Origin: Pumilibacter muris
GTDB taxonomy: Bacteria > Bacillota > Clostridia > Christensenellales > Pumilibacteraceae
Reading direction: 5' to 3'
NCBI RefSeq assembly: GCF_943193045.1
Contig: NZ_CALPCN010000002.1
Location: 343,530-407,529 of the forward strand
DNA: 64,000 nt
Part shown: in pieces, positions 1-8,436 of the stretch
Layout: every line of letters starts with the position of its first letter
Position numbering within the stretch: the first letter of the stretch is position 1
Translations under genes and position numbers: made by a program
Notes under the pieces: model-generated
Databases searched by the model: none
What the model saw: only the letters and a program-made list of their open reading frames with translations
What the model was told of the DNA's origin: nothing

Positions 1-1100
1 ACCGAATCGAGCTTTGTTTTGTTGTCTATGCCCAACCCCTCGTGAGCAAGGTTTACGCCGCGCCCCACAAACAGATTAACGGCGCTCGCCTCGATAAGCA
101 ACAAATTCGCAAGCAAACTCGCTCCGTCTTTGCCTTTAAACATTTTAATATCGGGGTCGGAGACGGAAACGTATTTTTCGGCGTAAACAAGCAATTTTTT
201 TAACGTGAGCACGCCTTCGCAAGTTAGGTCTATTCCGTTTATATAGCCTATCGGCGGAACGTCTTTATCGAAGTAGTCGAAACTCGTTGTTACCTGCGTT
301 TTCAGTTCACGCGCCACAACCTGACTGCTCGTGCCGCCGCACACAACTTTTTTGCCGTCGTGCGCCATAAACTCGCTAACCACAAGAGAATCGCTTTCGG
401 CGTTCGAGGGCGGTCCTATCATCATATTAACGGTTAGCGGCGCACGGTATTTCACCGCAAGCACAGTCGTGTCGTCGCCGGGACGGTGCCCGTAAAGTTC
501 GTAGCACGCGTTCGCCATAATGCTCGCCATAGTTCGGGCGGAAAGCGCAGGGTCGTATTGAATTTCGGCAAACTCGCGTATTTCTTTTATATCCCAACCG
601 AAGTTCAGCGTTTCGCCAACGCCCGCGTGAACAACTCCGTCGCTCATTAAAAGCACAACGTCGGCGCGCTCTAACTTAACTTTGCTTATATAAAGTTTTT
701 TGCCGCCGTATGTTCTTTCGGCGCGCTCTAACGGCACCCACTTTCCGCCGCGCAACAGTATTGCGGGCGGGTTGTCGAACTCCGCCAAATATCCGTTGCC
801 GTCGGCGCCCACAGTTAAAAGCGAAAACGTGGAATACGCAACTCCCCTTTGTTTGCACACGGGCAAGCTGCCCGCAACGGTATCTATGCACTCTTCGAGC
901 GGGACGTTAGCCGCCGCCATAGTGCACAGTATTTTGCTCGTGAGCGTTGAGAGTATGTTCGCCTTAACGCCGCTTCCGAGTCCGTCGGCAAGCACAAGCG
1001 TTGCGCCGCCGTCCTCCGACGGAATCATTTCCACCTTGTCGCCGCAAAGTTCCTCGTTCTTTTTGTTCAGCGACACATACCCGTATTCGAGAACTTCCAT
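1..1100 (-). CDS. SpoIIE/PP2C-family protein phosphatase (3' end outside window)
   Basis: The reading frame starts at an ATG (1098-1100) preceded by AAGGAG and runs off the left edge, so the C-terminus is missing. About 366 residues are visible. PP2C/SpoIIE metal-binding motifs can be read: ADGLGSGVKA near residue 40, a later MSDGVVHAG and a C-terminal GDDTTVLAVK. No transmembrane segment is visible, unlike sporulation SpoIIE. The gene begins 11 bases after the stop of a PAS-containing [FeFe]-hydrogenase-like gene. Such phosphatases are known neighbours of sensory (group C) hydrogenases, so it probably serves as the signalling output of that sensor by dephosphorylating a serine/threonine phosphoprotein. 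The substrate is not visible here. Confidence 0.88.
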   Translation of the reverse strand, partial: MEVLEYGYVSLNKKNEELCGDKVEMIPSEDGGATLVLADGLGSGVKANILSTLTSKILCTMAAANVPLEECIDTVAGSLPVCKQRGVAYSTFSLLTVGADGNGYLAEFDNPPAILLRGGKWVPLERAERTYGGKKLYISKVKLERADVVLLMSDGVVHAGVGETLNFGWDIKEIREFAEIQYDPALSARTMASIMANACYELYGHRPGDDTTVLAVKYRAPLTVNMMIGPPSNAESDSLVVSEFMAHDGKKVVCGGTSSQVVARELKTQVTTSFDYFDKDVPPIGYINGIDLTCEGVLTLKKLLVYAEKYVSVSDPDIKMFKGKDGASLLANLLLIEASAVNLFVGRGVNLAHEGLGIDNKTKLDS

Positions 1101-1111
1101 TTGTCGCTCCT

Positions 1112-2818
1112 TTATTTTTGCTCGTCGCGCTCTTGGGCTGAAATCGTATCGCGCATTTTAATGAGCGCGATTTTGGTTTCGGCAGTCGTTTCGCCGAGAA
1201 GCGACGCGATTTCCTGCACGACGCGCATTTGCTTTTTAACAACGTTTTCGGCTACTTCGGCAGTCTCCTTTTTGATTTTGTCGAGCTTGCTGTTGTAGTC
1301 TACGTCTTCGGTTATGTCTTTCATTATGCAGAACAAAAGATTTTGATTTTTTACTTTTCTGAGCGTCATTTCCACCCATTTGCCCGTTTTTTCAAGCTTG
1401 ACTTTGCGGGCGGTGAAAAACTCGTTTTCGTACAGAGCGCGGTAAAAATCTGCGGGATTGTGGTATTTTTCAAGCGAATCGCCTTTAGCCGAAGATTTGC
1501 TAACCCCCATAAGCTGGGCGGCTTTCTCGTTGATTTCAAGAATTTGCAAGTCGGAATCAACCGCGAATATGCCGTTGGGGCTGTTTTGAATTATATCGTA
1601 AGAAAGTCCTTCGGCGCGCTCGCGCATATAAGGCACGCACATGCTTATTTCAGCCATGCCGTTATAAACCGCAATCGCTTTTTCGCGGCAGGTGTTGTAG
1701 CCGCAAGCGCCGCAGTTGAGTTCGTCTTCGGGGCAATGTTTGCCCGTAGCCGCAAGAATTTTTTTAATTTCGTCTTCGGGCGGAGTTTTTCTGCCGTCTT
1801 CGAGTTTTTTATACTTGTATTCGAGCGACAATTCGGAATACGGTTTTTTCGACTCCGCGCCCGTCTTGGCGTAGGCGCGCACCGTTTCGGTCGCCTTTAT
1901 AAACCCGCCTTTTTCGCGGCTGAGCGCGCAAGGTCCGTTGATGCAAGAAAATTCGCAAGCGTGCATCTCTATAAACATACCCGAAAGAGTGTCTATATTC
2001 GCAAGCACCTCTTTCGCCCTCGCAAGCCCGTCTACGCTTATGTATTCGTAATCGGTTTGGAACGAGTCGAACGACTTTATTATCCCGCGATTTATGGGAT
2101 AGTAACGCGCCGCGTTCTTGGCGCCCGTCTCTGTAGCCGTAGCCGCGACTTCGGCATGTTGCGTAGCAAGCTCTATTCCCGCTTCCTTAAACATTGCGTT
2201 AAGTTCTTCGAAAGTGAGAACCGCGTCAAGCGCGCCGCTCTCGTCCGCCTCCTGTTTTTTGGCTATGCAAGGACCTATAAACACTATTTTGCAATCGGGA
2301 AATTTCTCTTTGAGCATTTTGCCGTGCGCAACCATAGGGCTCACTACGGGAGCAAGATACGCGAGCGCGTCGGGATAGTAAAGCCTTATAAGTCGCACTA
2401 TGCTCGGGCACGCCGACGCAATGAGGTTTTTATATTTGCCGCCGCTAAGCAACTTATTATAGCGGTCGGTAACCTCGCGCGCGCCGTCCGCAGTTTCGAA
2501 CGCGTCAGCAAACCCGAGTTTTTTGAGCGCGCTTTTAAAAATAGCGAAATCGGGCAAAAAGCTTGCCGCAAACGCGGGCGCAACCGACGCAATAACTTTC
2601 TTTTTGCCGCCGAGAAGTTTTTTCACCGACGCTACGTCGTTCACCACTTCTTTCGCGTTAAAACTGCACGCGCCCGTGCAATGCCCGCACAAAACGCACA
2701 AATCTTCGCGTATGCGCGCGCGGTCGCCGAGCACCGTAATAGCCTTAACGGGGCATTCGCGCAAGCACTTGTAGCAATTTTTGCAGTTAGCCTGCTTAAA
2801 ATTCAAATACTCTCTCAT
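1112..2818 (-). CDS. Sensory-type [FeFe]-hydrogenase with FeS and PAS domains
   Basis: 568 residues. Two N-terminal [4Fe-4S] ferredoxin motifs (Cys12/15/18/22 and Cys41/44/47/51) are followed by the iron-hydrogenase large domain. H-cluster cysteine positions are kept but the loops are divergent: SACPS replaces TSCCP, GPCIAKK matches the L2 loop, and HACEFSC is a short L3. The usual proton-transfer cysteine of L1 is Ala. A further four-cysteine FeS domain (CPEDELNCGACGYNTC) and a PAS domain with a C-terminal helix follow. This order is typical of group C (HydS-like) hydrogenases, thought to sense H2 or redox state rather than turn over in bulk. It overlaps the upstream 2Fe-2S gene by 4 bases (ATGA) and precedes a SpoIIE phosphatase. 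A sensing role is inferred. Confidence 0.85.
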   Translation of the reverse strand: MREYLNFKQANCKNCYKCLRECPVKAITVLGDRARIREDLCVLCGHCTGACSFNAKEVVNDVASVKKLLGGKKKVIASVAPAFAASFLPDFAIFKSALKKLGFADAFETADGAREVTDRYNKLLSGGKYKNLIASACPSIVRLIRLYYPDALAYLAPVVSPMVAHGKMLKEKFPDCKIVFIGPCIAKKQEADESGALDAVLTFEELNAMFKEAGIELATQHAEVAATATETGAKNAARYYPINRGIIKSFDSFQTDYEYISVDGLARAKEVLANIDTLSGMFIEMHACEFSCINGPCALSREKGGFIKATETVRAYAKTGAESKKPYSELSLEYKYKKLEDGRKTPPEDEIKKILAATGKHCPEDELNCGACGYNTCREKAIAVYNGMAEISMCVPYMRERAEGLSYDIIQNSPNGIFAVDSDLQILEINEKAAQLMGVSKSSAKGDSLEKYHNPADFYRALYENEFFTARKVKLEKTGKWVEMTLRKVKNQNLLFCIMKDITEDVDYNSKLDKIKKETAEVAENVVKKQMRVVQEIASLLGETTAETKIALIKMRDTISAQERDEQK

Positions 2819-3057
2819 AACGCTTTCAGTACACGCTCGTTAAAAATTCCTTCCACCGTTTCGGGGGTAACGCCGTCTAAGAACTCGCCGTTGCAAGTAA
2901 CCGTTACGCCCGTGCCGCACTTACCCAAGCAAAAGCTTGCCGCAAGGTTCACCTTTCCTTCAAGTTTGTTATCGGCTATAAGCTGTTTCAACTTTTCTAT
3001 AACCTCGTAGCTGCCGCGCAAGTGGCACGACGAGCCTATGCACACTTTGATTTCCAT
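2815..3057 (-). CDS. Small thioredoxin-like [2Fe-2S] ferredoxin (NuoE-like)
   Basis: 80 residues from the ATG at 3055-3057, which has AGGAGG about 10 bases upstream; a longer frame to 3114 lacks a ribosome site. The pattern Cys-x4-Cys (CIGSSC) and later Cys-x3-Cys (CLGKC) is the 2Fe-2S ligand set of the NuoE/HoxE/HydA-partner thioredoxin-like ferredoxins. It is only the ferredoxin domain, without the N-terminal helical domain of NuoE. It is first in the operon and translationally coupled to the hydrogenase-like gene, so it probably passes electrons to or from it. Confidence 0.85.
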   Translation of the reverse strand: MEIKVCIGSSCHLRGSYEVIEKLKQLIADNKLEGKVNLAASFCLGKCGTGVTVTCNGEFLDGVTPETVEGIFNERVLKAL

Positions 3058-3099
3058 TATGTTGCGCCCTCCTACCGTAAAAATATATTTAAGCGTACA

Positions 3100-3133
3100 C
3101 ATAAAGTATAACATACACTTTATGATATTGCAA
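3100..3133 (-). promoter_or_regulatory. Promoter of the hydrogenase operon with a palindrome over the -10
   Basis: Read on the minus strand: TTGCAA at 3128-3133, a 17-base spacer, and TATACT at 3105-3110, about 50 bases upstream of the 2Fe-2S gene start. An 8-base perfect inverted repeat (CATAAAGT at 3100-3107, ACTTTATG at 3117-3124) spans the -10 and could be a repressor or activator site. The operator reading is inference. Confidence 0.65.
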
Positions 3134-3150
3134 GTGGCTGACGGAAATTA

Positions 3151-3180
3151 AAAAGAGCGTTTAGCATAAAACGCCCTTTT
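3151..3180 (-). terminator. Stem-loop terminator after the 3283-3837 gene
   Basis: AAAAGAGCGTTT and AAACGCCCTTTT form a stem with one mismatch, a 6-base loop and A/T-rich flanks on both sides, so it could act in either direction. It lies downstream of the minus-strand membrane protein gene and upstream of the hydrogenase promoter. The stretch 3181-3282 shows nothing else recognisable. Confidence 0.6.
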
Positions 3181-3282
3181 GTGTTCAATGTATATTTTTG
3201 TTAAAGACTTTTTGCGCCATAAGCCGCTTAACGCTTTTAGCAACGGTTTTTCTGTTTACTTAGTTCTGCGCCGTTAAAAAAT

Positions 3283-3837
3283 TTACTTTTTGAGCGCGAA
3301 CGTAGCCGCTGCCGAAGCCAAAGCCGCAACTATGCTGAGTATGCCCGCAACTATTGCGCCAACGCCGAGCGAGAAAGTAGTTTTGGTGGTAACGCCGAAA
3401 ATCGAAACGCCTTCTTCGAGCGCTTTAATCGCGTCTTTGCCCGATAAAACGGTGGTGCCGTTAATAGTCATATCGCCCACGCCCATAGGGAACACCGCGC
3501 GGAACAAAAAGAAGAATATTCCAGCAAGCAAAAAGCCGCCGAGAGCGAGGAAGTTGCCGAGCTTCATATTCAAAAGTCCGCCGAGTATCGCACCCACAAT
3601 TCCAACCGCCGTGAAAATCAACGAAAGGAACATCATGAAATTGAATTTGTAACCGTCTTCCGTTCCGAAAATGAGTTTAAAGCCCGAAATACTGCTCGTG
3701 CCCGCCTCTTTATTTGCCACAATCGCTTTCGACGTTATTCCCGGCGCAAACATTAAAAAGATTGCCACAAGCCCAAGTAGAGCCGCTCCGAGCATAACGA
3801 TTTGCCCCGTCTTGTTTTTGCTTTTTGCCTTTGCCAT
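3283..3837 (-). CDS. Hypothetical four-helix membrane protein
   Basis: 184 residues with a basic N-terminus (MAKAKSKNK) and four hydrophobic segments, roughly residues 11-31, 68-90, 92-113 and 158-182, separated by short loops. A soluble loop near 115-150 contains a small beta-rich stretch. The start is supported by AGGAGG 5 bases upstream and a consensus promoter. I do not recognise the family. It stands alone between two unrelated operons and has its own promoter and terminator, so it is monocistronic. Confidence 0.75.
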   Translation of the reverse strand: MAKAKSKNKTGQIVMLGAALLGLVAIFLMFAPGITSKAIVANKEAGTSSISGFKLIFGTEDGYKFNFMMFLSLIFTAVGIVGAILGGLLNMKLGNFLALGGFLLAGIFFFLFRAVFPMGVGDMTINGTTVLSGKDAIKALEEGVSIFGVTTKTTFSLGVGAIVAGILSIVAALASAAATFALKK

Positions 3838-3871
3838 GTTTTCCTCCTAACACTGTTTTTAATGTGGTTTT

Positions 3872-3900
3872 ATTATACCCCATCCGACGTTTTCTGTCAA
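3872..3900 (-). promoter_or_regulatory. Consensus sigma-A promoter for the 3283-3837 gene
   Basis: On the minus strand TTGACA (3895-3900), 17 bases, TATAAT (3872-3877): a perfect match to the housekeeping consensus, with a predicted leader of about 30 bases. Strong constitutive expression of the membrane protein is likely. Confidence 0.8.
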
Positions 3901-3988
3901 CCGTCTAACGCACCGATTTCGGCGGGTTTTCACAGAACACCGAAAACATGAGGAATATGCCGCAAACGGGGAATTATTCGCTCATGCA

Positions 3989-4038
3989 GAGGATTGCCTC
4001 GCCGCGCTTGCAAAGACAGCATGCCCTCACAATGACAA
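3989..4038. repeat. Dispersed REP-like repeat, partial copy
   Basis: Contains AGGATTGCCTCGCCGCGCTTG and CACAATGAC, degenerate versions of the two arms seen best at 54795-54868. Together with the terminator at 4072-4107 it fills the 311-base gap 3838-4148; nothing else is visible there beyond the promoter of the membrane protein gene. Confidence 0.5.
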
Positions 4039-4071
4039 TAATGAAACGCTCTCAACCGTAAAAGCCTCAAC

Positions 4072-4107
4072 AAAAAAAGACTGCCGCGTTGTCGCAACAG
4101 TCTTTTA
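4072..4107 (-). terminator. Rho-independent terminator of the carbohydrate locus
   Basis: Read on the minus strand: AAAAGACTG, a GC-rich partly paired loop, then CAGTC followed by a run of seven T. It lies about 40 bases after the pgmB stop and plausibly ends the whole 27275-4149 transcript. Confidence 0.75.
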
Positions 4108-4148
4108 AGGAAACTTTCGGGCAACAGAGTTACCCAAAGAGAGGGGCA

Positions 4149-4775
4149 TTACAATTCCAACAGGTCGGAGAATTTTCCGAGCCCTTTTGTTATTCCGTCG
4201 CATTTTGCCGCGCCGCCTATTCCCACAGGCGCGAACCCGCCCGCAAGAGCCGCGCAGATTCCCGCTTCGGCGTCTTCCACCACATAACACTCTTCGGGCT
4301 TTAAGCCGAGCATTTTTGCGGCGCACAAAAACACTTCGGGGTCGGGCTTGCTTTTCTTTATATTGTTTCCGTCGCTTATTGCGTCGAAATAATCTTTATA
4401 ACCTATTTTTTCGAGAATAATAGGGGCGTTCTTGCTCGAACTGCCTATTGCAAGCAAATAACCGCGCTTACGCAGTTGTTCGAGCGTTTCGGTTACGCCT
4501 TCCAACCTGTCGGCGGGAGTGAGTTTTTTCAATAATTCGCGGTATATCCGATTTTTGCTTTCGGCAAGTTGCGCCTTTTCCTCTTGCGAGTATTTTTTTT
4601 CGGCGCGCTCCAAAATTATTTCGAGGCTCTCCCCTCTGCTAACCCCGCGAAGCCGCTCGTTGATTTCTCTGTTAAAGAAAATACCCTCGCCGTCCGCCGT
4701 TTGCTTCCATGCCTCGTAGTGCAATTCGTCGGTGCTCACAATAACGCCGTCTAAATCGAATATAAACGCTTTCAT
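4149..4775 (-). CDS. pgmB: Beta-phosphoglucomutase
   Basis: 208 residues, normal for PgmB, a cytoplasmic HAD-superfamily enzyme that converts beta-glucose 1-phosphate to glucose 6-phosphate. The HAD nucleophile motif is at the extreme N-terminus (FDLDGVIVSTDELHY, with the second Asp as acid/base), followed by the cap domain; GSSSKN, KSKPDPEVF and VVEDAEAGI are HAD motifs II-IV. It lies at the end of a locus with a GH65 phosphorylase (12916-15225), whose product would be its substrate. This pairing makes the assignment firm. A ribosome site AAAGGA precedes the ATG. Confidence 0.93.
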   Translation of the reverse strand: MKAFIFDLDGVIVSTDELHYEAWKQTADGEGIFFNREINERLRGVSRGESLEIILERAEKKYSQEEKAQLAESKNRIYRELLKKLTPADRLEGVTETLEQLRKRGYLLAIGSSSKNAPIILEKIGYKDYFDAISDGNNIKKSKPDPEVFLCAAKMLGLKPEECYVVEDAEAGICAALAGGFAPVGIGGAAKCDGITKGLGKFSDLLEL

Positions 4776-4817
4776 TCTATAATTTTTTCCTTTTTAGTAT
4801 ATTTAAAAACGTAATCG

Positions 4818-4868
4818 CGGCGCATACAGAAGACGTCAAGCTTTGCGAACGCAGTTCCGTATGCGCCG
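4818..4868 (-). promoter_or_regulatory. Intercistronic stem-loop upstream of pgmB
   Basis: CGGCGCATAC (4818-4827) and GTATGCGCCG (4859-4868) are perfect 10-base arms separated by 31 bases. On the minus strand no T-run follows directly, so this is more likely an RNA processing, stability or attenuation hairpin than a full terminator. It separates the large surface protein gene from pgmB. Confidence 0.45.
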
Positions 4869-4881
4869 ACTAAACGCGCTT

Positions 4882-7800
4882 TTAATTTTGTTTTTTGCGC
4901 TTCTTTAAAGCCAACGCCGCCGCAGGCAAAAGCACAACCATAACCGCGCCCGCACCGAACGGAACCGACGCGCTCAACGTGCCTTTGCAACCGCTCTTTT
5001 TAGCCGAGTAAATTTCGGGCTTTTCTTGCGGGCTCACAGCCGCTTTGGGCTTTAAACCGTTTTTCACCGCACTGTCGAGCTCGCTAATCGCGTTCGACAC
5101 GTCGGACGGAGACGCGATTGCGTCGGCGAGCACCGCTTGCGCTTTTTCAATCGCGGCTCTTATTTTAGCCGCACTAAGCTCGGTGTAGCCGCCGCTTTCC
5201 GCCGCTTGCTCGGCGGACGCTATTGCCGCGTTCAGCGGCGATTTGTCAACCGTGCTAACAAGCGCTTCTATTTGGTCGAAAAGCTGCCACACGCCCACGC
5301 CTATGTCGTTTTGAACCATAAACGGGTCGGCGAGCAACGCTTCCGCCGCCTCTAACTTAACCCGCAGATTTTCGTAGCTTTCGGGCGTAACGTATAGGGG
5401 GTTTACTCTGCGCGCTATTTTAACAAGCTCTTCAAGGTCGGAAGTGTCGGTATACGGGCGCACGAACACGTTGGCTGTTGCCGTAACTCCGAACAAATTC
5501 ACAAGATTTTTCGGCAAACTCGTAAATTCGCCTACGAACGTAGTCCAACCCGTTGCGGTGGAATTAAACGATTCGCAGCTCCATTTTACGGGAAGTTCGT
5601 ATTTATTTCCCGCAGTGTCGGTCGCCGTCATTTTTTCGGGAAGAGACGCGAGCACTTCCGCTTTCGACACAAACCGTTCCACAGCCACGCGCTCTTCGCC
5701 CGCGCTCTTCATGCAGTTTTCGCTCTCGTTCGGCTTTTGCTCGTCGGTAAGTTCGGTTATGCGAACCTTGCTCACGTCTATGGGAATAAGTCCGCCGTGA
5801 ATGGAAATATATCCCGCCTCGCGATTGAATATATCGCCCTCAACGTACATAACAGGCTTGCCGTTTACCGAAATAGACACGGTATTGTTCACCGAAATTA
5901 CCCGCAAAGTAAATTCGGAACCGAGCGCAAATCCCGCAACGTTGGCGTCTTCCGGCCCGAGCTCGGGCTTTGCTCCGTTCCACAACAGAACTCTGCCGCG
6001 CGGCTCGATTACGGCGTAATAGCCTTTGTCGTAGTCGCTTTGAACGTTGTTTATTTCCGGCTTATACAGCCCGAACCCAACGTAACCCCACGCGGCGGGG
6101 TCGGAAGTTTTCATTGTGAAGGCGCCTTCCAAAATAAAGTTTTTAAACTTTTTGGCGGTGTAGGTATACGAGCGGTCCCAACTGTCTCTGTCTTGCGCGC
6201 CCGTTTGCGAAAGCACGCCGCCGTTCATGCTCCAAGTGCCGCCGCCCGTAACGCGCCAAGCGGAAGTGTTGGAAAGAATGTCTTCGCCCGCATCATACGC
6301 GGTGTATGCCTGCATTTCTTCCCAAACGCTTTGATTGCGAGTGTTCGCCGAAGCGTTATGGAAACGCATGTATCTCGCCCTAACGGGGGCAAAACTAAAA
6401 CCGTGCCCGCCGTTCGGATTTTCTTTATACGCGCCGTCGGTGCCCGCGCCTACGCCGACCGAGTTATCCGTATCGTTATTGAACACGGTGTAAACGCCTT
6501 GCGTAAAGTTTTCGTCGAGCGCAAGCTGAATTACAACGTCGTTGAAATTCCAATCGTGCCAAGCTTTAACAAGCACTCTGTTTATAGTGTATTCCTTTCC
6601 GAAGTCAACCACAGCGAAACAAGGTGAGTTCGGAGCCGAACCCCAAGTGTTGTGAGGGTCGAAACTTCCGTCGGTTACGGTGCTCGGTTCAACGCTTCCT
6701 TGAAACGCTTCCGTCTCGCCCGTAAAAGTAGGCTCGCGGGAGAGCGCGACGTTTTGCGAACCGTCGGATATTATATACCGCCCTATTACCGCGTCGGATA
6801 TTTCGGTTCCGCGCACCGCGATTGCCTTAATATCGAAAAAGCCGAGTTCGCCGTCTTTGCCGATAGTCAGGGGCGACGTGTAGCGCTCCGAACGATATGT
6901 GGGATAGCTGCCGTCGGTGGTGTAGTAAATTTCGGCGCCTTCGTCGTAGCTCGTGAGCGTAACGGTTTGCTGCCCCAAGTAAGTGCCGCTCTTGTGGCTG
7001 AGCGACGGAGCTTTGAGCGGCTCGCGTATGCTGAGTTCGCCGTTAAGTTTATAAACGCGCATCTCGCCCGCTTGCAACTCAACCTCGAAACTTCCGCTTG
7101 CCACGCTTATTTCGATTTCTTCGGGCGCGGCGAGCGGTTTCGTGTAGTCGGGCAAAGTTTCGAACGAATCGGGTTTATACCAAGTAAGCGAAGTAAGCCC
7201 AGACGACGCGTCGGCGTTAATCGTGTATTTTTTGCTTCCCGTAAGCTCTTTGTTGAAAAGCATAAGATATTTTTCGCTGTCGTCTTTGCTGTATCCGAGC
7301 GAGAAAATAAGATTGTCGTTTTGCGACGACGGTTGCAATAAGAAAGCTTTGGGAAGAGCTTCCGTTCCTGTGGGAACGTCGCCCGAATGATAGGCATGCG
7401 CAACGTCGAAGCTCATGAGCACTGGTCCGAGTTGGCGGGTTTGCCAATTCAGTTTTTGCATAGGCTCGTAGCGGTCGGTGGGTTCGCCTTTGTTGGTAAG
7501 CACAAAGTCTTGCATTCCCTCGCCCGCAGGCGGCTCCTGATATGCCGGCGACACCCAACAAAAATGGCTTATGCTCTTCATGCCGTAAGAGAGAAGCGAG
7601 TTCATGCTCCAACGCGCTTCGGCAACTGTGGGGCGACGCATGCCGTTCCACCAACCCATTTGCGTATAGCCGCCCGTTTTTAAACGGTTGTTCTCGAACG
7701 CCACTTTTCTGATAGTTTCCACGTCCGAAAAGTAGGACGCGCGAACGTCTTCGAACTGCGTGAACGGATAATGGTCGAAATATAAATATTCTATGGATTC

Positions 7801-8436
7801 GGCGCCCGTAGCAACCCAGTTGCGGACGTAATCTTCGTAACTTCCGCCCAAGTTCGAGGCTCCCGCATAGTTTGGAAAGAGGTTCACATACGGAAAACGC
7901 GAGGGGTCGAGCTCTTGCAATTTGCGGCAAATATTTGCCACCGACTGAAATTGCGCAGCGCTCGGCTCGTCTTTAACATAGTAACCCACACAACGGTCGA
8001 GGTCTTTCGCGTAATTAACCATATCGTTTAGTTCCGCTTCGTCAAGTACAGAGCTTTGCGGGCACATTGAAAAATATATGTTGAGTTCGCGGCAAAGTTC
8101 GTTATACGCGCCCCACTCCGACGGGTCCAAAAAGTCGCGAGAGGTCGCGCCCGAAACGCTGCCGTCGAGCGGCGACCACCAAGTGGGCGTATCGACCCAA
8201 TTCATGCCGCTGCGCGCAAGGTCGCGCGTTTGCTCCTCTAAACTCGCAATGGATTTGTCGTAGTAATTCACAAACCCCGCGATTGTAAATTCGTCCATTG
8301 TGTTAAGCTCGCCTATTGCGGCGTCGGCTTTTTCTTTTTTACTAAACACTGAAACCCCTCCGACAGCCGTCGCAACCGCCATTGCGGCGCACACCAAACA
8401 TACGGAAAGACGGGAAAAAGTTTTCTTCTTTTTCAT
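4882..8436 (-). CDS. Large cell-surface glycoside-hydrolase-like protein, multidomain
   Basis: 1184 residues. A signal peptide is followed by a roughly 400-residue TIM-barrel-like domain (WVDTPTWW, YYVKDEPS, SHFCWVSP) that resembles clan GH-A hydrolases but that I cannot place in a family. Next come a chitobiase C-terminal-like segment (YYTTDGSYPT), a discoidin/F5-8C domain (about 560-720), a concanavalin-like domain (about 730-890) and FIVAR-like helices (about 990-1140). The C-terminus is SGC, then a hydrophobic segment and KKRKKQN, a non-LPXTG anchor. It overlaps the upstream surface gene by one base (TAATG). It probably cleaves or holds an extracellular glycan for the locus transporter. 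Function by domain pattern only. Confidence 0.8.
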   Translation of the reverse strand: MKKKKTFSRLSVCLVCAAMAVATAVGGVSVFSKKEKADAAIGELNTMDEFTIAGFVNYYDKSIASLEEQTRDLARSGMNWVDTPTWWSPLDGSVSGATSRDFLDPSEWGAYNELCRELNIYFSMCPQSSVLDEAELNDMVNYAKDLDRCVGYYVKDEPSAAQFQSVANICRKLQELDPSRFPYVNLFPNYAGASNLGGSYEDYVRNWVATGAESIEYLYFDHYPFTQFEDVRASYFSDVETIRKVAFENNRLKTGGYTQMGWWNGMRRPTVAEARWSMNSLLSYGMKSISHFCWVSPAYQEPPAGEGMQDFVLTNKGEPTDRYEPMQKLNWQTRQLGPVLMSFDVAHAYHSGDVPTGTEALPKAFLLQPSSQNDNLIFSLGYSKDDSEKYLMLFNKELTGSKKYTINADASSGLTSLTWYKPDSFETLPDYTKPLAAPEEIEISVASGSFEVELQAGEMRVYKLNGELSIREPLKAPSLSHKSGTYLGQQTVTLTSYDEGAEIYYTTDGSYPTYRSERYTSPLTIGKDGELGFFDIKAIAVRGTEISDAVIGRYIISDGSQNVALSREPTFTGETEAFQGSVEPSTVTDGSFDPHNTWGSAPNSPCFAVVDFGKEYTINRVLVKAWHDWNFNDVVIQLALDENFTQGVYTVFNNDTDNSVGVGAGTDGAYKENPNGGHGFSFAPVRARYMRFHNASANTRNQSVWEEMQAYTAYDAGEDILSNTSAWRVTGGGTWSMNGGVLSQTGAQDRDSWDRSYTYTAKKFKNFILEGAFTMKTSDPAAWGYVGFGLYKPEINNVQSDYDKGYYAVIEPRGRVLLWNGAKPELGPEDANVAGFALGSEFTLRVISVNNTVSISVNGKPVMYVEGDIFNREAGYISIHGGLIPIDVSKVRITELTDEQKPNESENCMKSAGEERVAVERFVSKAEVLASLPEKMTATDTAGNKYELPVKWSCESFNSTATGWTTFVGEFTSLPKNLVNLFGVTATANVFVRPYTDTSDLEELVKIARRVNPLYVTPESYENLRVKLEAAEALLADPFMVQNDIGVGVWQLFDQIEALVSTVDKSPLNAAIASAEQAAESGGYTELSAAKIRAAIEKAQAVLADAIASPSDVSNAISELDSAVKNGLKPKAAVSPQEKPEIYSAKKSGCKGTLSASVPFGAGAVMVVLLPAAALALKKRKKQN

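Noticed and set aside
1229..3010. Plus-strand open frame of 593 codons
   Set aside because: It lies antisense to the hydrogenase-like gene, has Phe/Val/Arg-rich composition typical of a reverse-strand shadow, and has no ribosome site.
5737..7341. Long plus-strand frames (296 and 229 codons) inside the large surface protein gene
   Set aside because: Antisense shadows of a gene with clear domains; no promoter or ribosome site.
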